The translations under genes were made by a program, and so were the position numbers. The notes beneath the pieces are model-generated. The model saw nothing but the letters and a program-made list of their open reading frames with translations, did no database searches and had not been told where the DNA came from. From positions 295,774 through 359,773 of the forward strand of contig NW_003152253.1 of NCBI RefSeq assembly GCF_000003605.2: a stretch of DNA of 64,000 bases, in the 5' to 3' direction. Of this stretch, positions 57,101 to 64,000 are shown piece by piece. Each line of letters begins with the position of its first letter. Within the stretch, counting starts at the first letter, position 1. The stretch comes from Saccoglossus kowalevskii. Lineage: Eukaryota; Hemichordata; Enteropneusta; Harrimaniidae.

Positions 57101-60100
57101 ATGCATCTTTGCTCTTTGTTTTGAATTTAAAAGCGTGAAGCGGGAGTTTTATGTTGTAACCGACTTTTAACAGGACTGCAATGTCAAAGGTGAGTATATC
57201 TTTTGGTTTTTTTGTCGATAATACGTTTATTTAACTATCGACCTTGCAACTGGTGTTTTTGTTTTTAGTATCAGTGTTGATTCTGTTAGTGAAATTGGCA
57301 TAGGATAAACGTGACTAGAAGGGCAGAGGTCGTCGCGCGGCGCGTGTTTGAATTCCATGTAAACAAACAATGTATTTTACACGCGTTGTATTCGTCGCTA
57401 TGAGTCCCATATTGAACAGGACGCGGCGTGACGACTGCCGCCATTTAAGTTAGTTCCATGCGACGAAGTTCACATCGGGTCATTAGACAGATTCACTGAG
57501 CAATTATCCGGAATTCTCAAGCGAGTTCATCCAAACGCCGGAAATGCATAATGCGTCAAATCGGTAAACTAAGCGCACCCTCTACCGACGAAAAATTACG
57601 TAGATGTGTGAAATCCTTGATGTATAAGTGAACAACATTGTGCGGATGTGTAGTCGTTCGTCTTTTAGAATATAGCCAACCCCTCGGAGACATTGTCTAT
57701 GTTAATGATTAACTTCAGATAAGAAAAATATCGACGCTGAAAGTATGGAAGTGTATAACTGAAGATGATCAGTACAGTTTGATGAAGAAGGGTCGGTTCG
57801 AATCACACGCGCAGGAGTTCATGGGAATACGTTATATTGTCTATGTATTAACTAACATGCGTCAAACTATTAAAAACCGCCATGCTACGTGGCCCCTTTT
57901 TAAATGTAGTACCTAATACATTGTGTCATTATTTAGAGCTTCAAAAACAGTTGAACTTCCCCTGTTTTTTCCTTTCCCTTGTTTAACCTTATTTCAGTTA
58001 CCGACACATTACATGACATTTTTTGCAACTAGCTGTCGGATACAAACAATAATTAGGACCGAAATTTAACCACATTTGAGAGATTACGCGTTCTAAATCA
58101 AAAGAATGCGATAACGACCGAATGTTTGAACACTCGCGCGTCTTGGTGATGTCAGTAGCTCGAAACAATTGCACGTAATATTTAGACCTATAAAGTATAT
58201 GATAAAACCTTTATGAATCGTAAACCTGTATGAATTGTTATCGGACGAGCCGCAAGAATCGTATCCAGCCCATAAAGATAAATCTGTTCACAAAGTATCA
58301 GCAATATGTAAATTCAAGTGTCATTAGATTACATTGTTGCTATAGAAACACGGTGCATTCACAGAATAAACAAACAAATGGGGCAATGGCTTTCTTGTTG
58401 ATAATCTTTCACGTAGATCCAAGGGAATTGTGTTAATTAATTTTAACTGTTTCCGTATTCCATTTGTCTTTTTTATTTTAATTATGTCCAGTTTGCATAT
58501 TTTATAATATTTGTTTATTTGTTAGCAAGACAGGCACATGCATAAATAGGAATCGCCAAAAAATAATGAACAATGCTGCGGGTATGAAAATAAAATAAAT
58601 ATTAATATTATATCAAACATATACATACTATGAAATATATATCAAGATAAACCATAAACTATTTAATAATTTATTTGTTTGTTCATTTTTTTTTATTTAT
58701 TTTACTTGAAGCAAGTACAGAAATCTAGAAAAGTGTGTATAATATACAAAATAAACAAAATTATTATTTAATATTACGTGATTTCAAAAGTATGGGAAGT
58801 TAAAGTAGAAAAGGTAAACTAGACTCGGACTTATAAACCAGCTTAGCTGTGATGTAACGCGGTTTAAAGAATCAGCAGTTCTAAACATTCCAACATTCAA
58901 TTCATTAAGGTTGGTAACACTGTGACATCCTAAATGTGGTAAATCGATGTTGTAAGTTTATGTGATGGTTCCCATTTCACATAAATGAAGATCCTATGGG
59001 TTAATGTGTCACATATTAACAACTGTTGATTTTTTTGTCATTGTTGTCACATAAATATATATATTTTCATGTATAACAGTTTTTTAATATGATATCATAG
59101 AATACTAATCAATAAGGCAAAACATTGAATTTCATAAGGGGAAACAGATATGCATTTTGTTCCACCGCTATACTGATTATGTTGTTCACCGAAGTGAAAG
59201 AAATTAAACACATTTCGCAGACTTCCAATAAAAAAATGTATTGTTCGCTAGATGTATCTGACAATACGAAACACGGGTCTGAAAGGAGTGTAATTTACAA
59301 CTATTTCCGAACACCTTTCGAATCAAATACAATTACTGAAGTGTGAAATGCATGCTTATCGTGTTCATTGCTTACGGATTACAAACAAATAAAGACTATT
59401 AACTAGGGATCTGTTATCGGGTGCGCGGTGATAACACCCTGGAACTGATAAGAGGTTATCTTCTCATCACGTCACGCGTAATATCTATTTTTATTCACTA
59501 CCAAATAGGAATCGGTTCAGTGATACCAGAAACTCATTACCGGAATACACATGGACTGACACGCACGTAATAATATCGATACGTTGTATAGCCGTCCTGA
59601 CACGTGACTGCTATAGCAGCGGCTCATCAGGAAATACACTTAGTGAATATATTCGTTTTATATTCCATCGGGTAAATCATACTTTACTATAAATATGTGT
59701 ATTTGATGATCCCATCTGCATCTAATTGAATTCACACCAATTGTAATACTTTGGTTTACGTTTTTGAAAGCGAGTTATTTTGTATAGAAGACAGACTGCA
59801 TTTATAGCGATTGGTTTTCAGAATGTACCTTCCAAGTCACTAACGTATACTCGTCAATCGATGGGAGTTCCTCGATGTAAAAGTGATGTAACTGATGAGG
59901 CGCTGCTTAAATACATAAGGTTTCAGTTGCCATATCGCTTATAACAAGCTTTTTAAAATATATGTAACAGACATACGATTACCAAAATAGACAGACAAAC
60001 ATACAATCTATGTTACAATTCAAATGAAGCTCATTCAGCCTACAGATGTCTACAAATCAATTACATATTGCGTCTACTTACCTGCTTGATCCAAACACTC

Positions 60101-60126
60101 GTCGTCATTATTTGATTTCTTTCGTC
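49934..60126 (-). CDS. Second nicotinic acetylcholine receptor alpha-type subunit (5' end not found)
   Basis: Exons from 5' to 3' on the - strand: 60082-60126, 54242-54351, 51031-51979, 49934-50086, with phases 0, 2 and 0 as in gene 1. Visible hallmarks: loop D SVWIKQ, the E-W-x-D-Y block, Cys-loop SPCSIDIEYFPFDVQRC, loop B GTWAY, loop C YPCC (alpha type), SGEK before M2, FQLLMAEIMPP after M2, and M4 after DWQYVAVVLDR. It is a cation channel subunit close to gene 1 but clearly diverged from it in the cytoplasmic loop. The signal-peptide and first ligand-binding exons must lie above 60126, in the rest of the window or beyond it. Confidence 0.93.
50180..50286. repeat. Short dispersed repeat, family B copy 3
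   Basis: It holds the TTTGAATTTTGGGTAAATAA, TTACACGCATTGTATACGTC and CATATCCACCATGATAC blocks of family B, with a right end CGTGACGTTTTAA that has drifted. It lies in the last intron of the second nAChR gene. Confidence 0.6.
51031..51979 (-). CDS. nAChR 2 exon: Cys-loop, loops B and C, M1-M3, cytoplasmic loop
   Basis: This 949-base exon follows TTTTTTGTAG and ends at a GTAAGG donor after EEKTLQ. It encodes AEGTYC, the Cys-loop, GTWAYSG, MKYPCC, M1, DSGEKISLSISVLLALTVFQ of M2, M3, and a shorter M3-M4 loop than gene 1. Arg and His follow M3 in LNLHHRS, almost the same as NIHHRS in gene 1, which supports a recent common ancestor. Confidence 0.95.
53845..54137. other. Assembly gap (293 N)
   Basis: It is an intron gap between two exons of the second nAChR gene, directly followed by an (AT)n run that probably caused it. 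Confidence 0.99.
54138..54186. repeat. (AT)n microsatellite at the gap edge
   Basis: About 49 bases of pure AT repeat ending 55 bases before the loop A exon of the second nAChR gene. Its true length is unknown because it abuts the gap. Confidence 0.9.
54242..54351 (-). CDS. nAChR 2 exon: loop A region
   Basis: EWHDYRLQWNPANYSG, then AIWRPDTVLYN and two bases of a Tyr codon (phase 2). 110 bases, as in gene 1. CCCACAG acceptor, GTATGT donor. Confidence 0.93.
54352..60081. other. Long intron of nAChR gene 2
   Basis: 5.7 kb between the loop D and loop A exons. It contains a family B repeat near 57.4 kb and many AT-rich tracts. On the + strand an ATG near 57181 followed by a GTGAGT site could be a tiny first exon of another gene, but no continuation was recognised. 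No other coding exon was seen. Confidence 0.5.
57320..57449. mobile_element. MITE family B, copy 4
   Basis: It starts GGGCAGAGGTCGTCGCGCGG and ends GCGTGACGACTGCCGCCATT then TAA, with the same core as the 28.1 kb copy (AACAAACAATGTATTTTACA and CGCGTTGTATTCGTCG). The inverted ends have a few differences. It lies in the nAChR 2 intron. Confidence 0.75.
60082..60126 (-). CDS. nAChR 2 exon: loop D (45 bases)
   Basis: DERNQIMTTSVWIKQ, flanked by AACACAG and GTAAGT on the - strand, phase 0 at both ends. It differs from the gene 1 exon by only two residues. Confidence 0.95.
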
Positions 60127-63100
60127 CTGTGTTGAACAAGAATGTCGAGAATTAGTGATATTTACAACAATACCTTTATAACAATACAACAATACCTTAT
60201 AGCAAAGACAATCGTATGTTCTATACAAAAATAAACAATTAACCAATGCACGCTTTTTTTATTTTTTTCTGCATCAACACTTGATTTTCACTGTTTATGG
60301 CTTTCTTAGAATAATAACATATGGTTGAATGAACAGCGTGTAGATAAAAGAAAAGAATATATCAATGTATAATATAGATAACGTTGTTAACCATGGATTC
60401 TAAGATAGGCACTTCGACCTCTTAACATATACAAAACAATCTACTATGTTTTCCCCGAATAATCAGCTATATAACACCGATGTTGTATTTACATAATTGA
60501 GAGCCGTAAAACAAGGCAGAATTGCTGTTTAACGAGCCATGTGATGTCCCTTTGCTCTATTACAACATATTAGTTAATCCAATAAACGGCTTGGCGAATT
60601 TATCTTGATTAACTTTTAATGTACATTGTAATTAAAATAACGTCCAGTTTGGTAATGTAAATGGCAATTTACCGGTCTCCGAGATAAACGGGTCAAGGTG
60701 AAACCTATGATTTATGCGTCTGTCCGTGAGTGTATCAGTCTGTGTGGCGGTTACTGTGCAAGTGTTCCTTAAATCATTTAGAGTGAATTATAATAGGTTT
60801 GCTAAATGTCACGGCCAAGATACATTAATACTCCTTAGTTGTATGCTTGTGTTTTGCGTAGTCCCCTTGTTCTAATTTATGCCGATGCGCGAGTACATTT
60901 GATCACTGAAGAAAACTAAAATCAGTAAGTATTGTCCATCTGGTTTGTAAACTTTACAAAGGACATTAAAATAAAAGCTGGCAAAATCAAAACGCCAGTA
61001 CAGGGCAGCTTTTTCTTTAAATATGAAAAAAAAGCATTTTGCTACTTTTGGAATTTACTTATACCGTGTTGACTGGGGTAAAGAAATTTAACCTCACTAT
61101 ATATTTTATAACACTTACATCAAGTTTGTTTTTTCGCCACTGCCAATAACAGTCTCGTGGAAACTGTATGCTTGCATGCACATCAAACAGGTTTTTGTTA
61201 TAAAGATTAATCTCACTCTTATAAAGATTAATCTTTCCCAGATCGGAAATAATTGTCATCCTGGCTGTAATTTATACTAGCCGAGATGATTAGGAAAACG
61301 TATATACAGCCTTGACTGTGTATACTCTATTTCAATTTACCCGATACCGTTAATTCTTTATAGATTTACTTGGTACGCACTCGTTTTCAGAATTATGCCG
61401 TTTTTTCACAATACAGTGGTTTTTTTTTTAATTGCTTAAATTTTACTTCGAAGTAAAAAATCGTAATATATCATTGTGTAATGATTTATAGACTCATGGG
61501 TAGATGTACATTTCAGAGATTGTGATCAATATTATATATTTTCTTCAAAAAGAAATATTAGACAACCGGTTAAATCTTTGATGTTATAGTTATAAATAAA
61601 CGTGGGACAAGGCGTGGGCATAAGGTTAATTATGGAAATAGTTCATCTCAGTTCATCTATTGGCAATATAACTTCTCGCACACAAAGTTCACATCGTTTG
61701 CGAAGACTCAAAGACGTGTGTATGAAACATACGATAAATCAATCTTGTAAAACTGAATGAGTTAATATAGATATAGTAGCAATTGGTTTGATCGTCAATT
61801 TCAAATGCGCTTTTTGCAAATTGCATCTGCTATATCAAATCCAATCTCGTTTATTTTTTATGATGGTAATCATCACACGGGTATATGCGGTACAATGATT
61901 TATTAAAATATACTGTGTTAATATACTTGCTATCCAAACATTATATTCGCATAATAGTACATATAACATACAAAACACAAGTGAATTACATTTCATAAAT
62001 TTCTGTATTAACCCATCCATCCGTTGCCTTGGATACGTTTTCTTATGACGTCACTGATAGAATACATAATGATGTGTAATATTTCAATGTATCTACACCA
62101 TAATGAAATATTGGACTGTTATAGTGATGATTTTATTATAACAGTTTCGTCTTTTTGCCCCAATCTCACATTTTTAATATACAGTTTGAAATTACCATGG
62201 CACGTACAGTGGCGGCATTAATAACTCATTTGTTACCCAACCCCGATGACCTTCAACGAGAGGACATACGCATGCGCATTCTGATATTGCGGAATTTTTC
62301 CAATGATGATCGTCCACATGGTCGCATAAAGTATAAAGTACATATTCTGTGATAACTGATTGAAACATGAGAGCTGCTCGCTTTTCTATGAACAGTGAAA
62401 TGTACATGACCCAATTACATGCAATAACATGCTTCATTCATACAAAGTTCAAACTTAGCAGACAATGTTCTCCGACATGAATATAGAATGTTATGTATAT
62501 TGGATTTTTAGAACGCATGATTAGATTTACTGATAACATGGTCTGAGTGATAGCAGGGCAGGTAATCGAACATCGAGAAGACAGATGCTCAGAGAAATGT
62601 TGTCACTGAAAACCATATGTCAGATACAACGACACTGCCAAATATACTGCATTCGGGGGTGATTTAATTGAACGCATTTCTATATATAAACGTGTTCACT
62701 GGAACGTATGAGTTGGAATCACGTCAACTGGTGCGTATTAATAGTCTAATAAACTCACCAAGTGCATTTATATTTGTTATTAATTAGATTTGTGTAATAC
62801 AAGTGCATGGACAAGTCATTGATCACTGCCAATATAATACGATATATTGAATATGTGTGTGAATCAGTGAAGCACGCAAGACTGATATTGCTATCTGGGC
62901 TCAAATAATAAAAACAAATCAGAAAAATAGGGAACACCATATTTGTCATACTAAGTTGTAAGTAACACTGAAATAGCGTCATAAAGTGGTCGCTGTCGCG
63001 TAAAAATGCAGTATGCATGTATGTGTTGGTTATTGCCAATAACGAAATAACTCTAGTACGTCCTGAACTTCAAAGTTGATTGGCGTAAACTCTCCGTCGT

Positions 63101-63195
63101 TAGCAATTAATTGACACATCGATTGTTGAGGTACTGACGGTCTAATTCATCATTACTTTGTGTTTCACTCGAAATAACACATAATATATATATAT
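60127..63195. other. Region upstream of the last identified nAChR 2 exon
   Basis: The missing first two coding exons were sought here on the - strand and not found. A frame at 61059-61259 ends in a GTAAGT-like site, but its sequence does not resemble a nicotinic N-terminus. Otherwise this is AT-rich sequence without a recognised feature. Confidence 0.4.
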
Positions 63196-63515
63196 ATTAT
63201 TATACACCTGTCACCGTAACGCCATCAGTTACAGCGTGCCGTAATTTTGCGGTATTTTCATCCTACCATATATAAGGAAATGTGAATTCCAAATATGGAA
63301 TGATTACGTGCATAAGCGTCCTCTAATAATAAAAACAAACATGGCTGCCACCGGAGTTTGACCGAATTCCATACAAAGAAGTTCGCTGATTCTGTTCTAA
63401 ACTTTGCCAAATTTAGACAGTACGTCATCGCATCGACCTCCACTGCGCGTCGCTAGGTACTTTCGTTGTACTGTCTTCGTGCATACTTTGAGGTATCCTC
63501 GTAATAACCTCATAA
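63196..63515 (-). mobile_element. Short dispersed element family C, near full-length copy
   Basis: From CACCGTAACGCCATCAGTTA through TACCATATATAAGGAAATGT and AACAAACATGGCTGCCACCG to TACTTTGAGGTATCCTCGTA and ATAACCTCA. It is the closest relative of the 48.8 kb copy. The first 20 bases (TTACAGCGTGCCGTAATTTT) match the 21.9 and 25.6 kb copies better than the 48.8 kb one. Confidence 0.8.
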
Positions 63516-64000
63516 TATATGAACATAAATCTATAACATAACCATGTTCATGGCACAATAATGCTTCTATGGCTTCTCTGATCCGTTGATTGTTGACAGA
63601 TTTCGTAGATTTGTAACAAGCAGAATCCCATCAGAAAAATGTATAAAATCAGCCAACTTCATATTCTGAGGGTGTACTTTAATTTAACATTTAATATATA
63701 ATTGCGCATAATCGTCTTCGTCTGCTCCGTGTCTAACCGACCGTATGACATAAGAGATTACTATTACAGTGTTTAACACCATTACGGATGCAAACTACAA
63801 AGACGGCATGTCTACTTACATAAGACCTACAGCATTCCTAAAGGTGGCCGTTTTAAATTTTGGATTATATTATTAGATTATTCGTCACATTTTTGTGAGG
63901 TGATAAGAAGAATGGACTAGACATGTCTACAATGAAATCAAACATGGCCGCGTGTTTACCAGGGTCATATCAATTATGTCATATCGCAACATATAGGACT
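63516..64000. other. End of window, nothing recognised
   Basis: AT-rich sequence with no convincing exon, RNA gene or repeat on either strand. Confidence 0.4.

Noticed and set aside
57181-57189. ATG TCA AAG followed by GTGAGT as first exon of a + strand gene
   Set aside because: Three codons and a donor are too little, and no following exon was found.
57790-57815. GGTTCGAATC resembling a tRNA T-loop
   Set aside because: The flanking stem does not pair, and no A box or acceptor stem is present.
61059-61259. Frame ending WRKNKLD before GTAAGT as the missing nAChR 2 exon 2
   Set aside because: The expected V-x-F-G-L-x-x-x-Q-L-L-D-V pattern and R-P-V motif are absent. Only the donor-like end agrees.
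63258-63443. Open frame with RWQPCLFLLLEDAYARNHS-type sequence, also at 48.8-49.1 and 21.8-22.0 kb
   Set aside because: It is the same family C repeat each time. The frame is a by-product of the repeat rather than a gene.

Overview
The window is 64 kb of AT-rich, intron-rich animal DNA, most like a marine invertebrate bilaterian. Coding exons are short and spread over 10-20 kb per gene, introns carry many small inverted-repeat elements, and the gene families are of a kind expanded in lophotrochozoans and invertebrate deuterostomes. I cannot name the phylum. Two assembly gaps are present (14812-14861 and 53845-54137). I found no tRNA, rRNA or CRISPR, and no virus-like or LTR element.

Three genes can be read with confidence. 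(1) A nicotinic acetylcholine receptor alpha-type subunit lies on the + strand (3534-17290, six exons, about 512 residues, apparently complete). (2) A very large mosaic receptor lies on the + strand (23507-43794, about 27 exons, about 1833 codons). Its order is signal peptide, trefoil, galactose-binding-like domain, kringle, EGF, Link/lectin-like domain, F5/8-type C domain, PAN/apple, CUB, C-type lectin, two short linkers, six LDL-receptor class A modules, LRR N-cap, leucine-rich repeats, and a seven-helix GPCR related to GRL101/relaxin-receptor LGRs. Almost all ectodomain exons are phase 1 at both ends and the summed exons keep one frame. The CUB exon, however, holds an in-frame TAG. (3) A second nAChR alpha-type subunit lies on the - strand (49934-60126). 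Its four exons have the same boundaries and phases as gene 1, and its first exons were not found.

Between the GPCR and the second nAChR gene, 44.1-47.1 kb holds an unrecognised spliced gene ending in a lysine-rich protein made of degenerate 14-residue repeats. It is preceded by a short reading frame with a paired CxxC pattern like ZAD-type zinc fingers. A broken non-LTR retrotransposon (LINE, - strand) fills 19.6-21.7 kb.

Region by region: 1-3.5 kb upstream of nAChR 1, with a small hairpin and short repeats; 3.5-17.3 kb nAChR 1; 17.3-23.5 kb a repeat-rich spacer with a 500-bp inverted-repeat element and the LINE; 23.5-43.8 kb the mosaic GPCR; 44.1-47.1 kb the unrecognised gene; 47.1-49.9 kb spacer; 49.9-60.1 kb nAChR 2; 60.1-64 kb either its 5' introns or spacer. 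At least five families of short non-autonomous elements recur across the window. The nAChR genes encode cation-selective ligand-gated channel subunits. The mosaic receptor looks like a surface sensor that couples a stack of carbohydrate, protein and lipoprotein-type binding modules to a GPCR.
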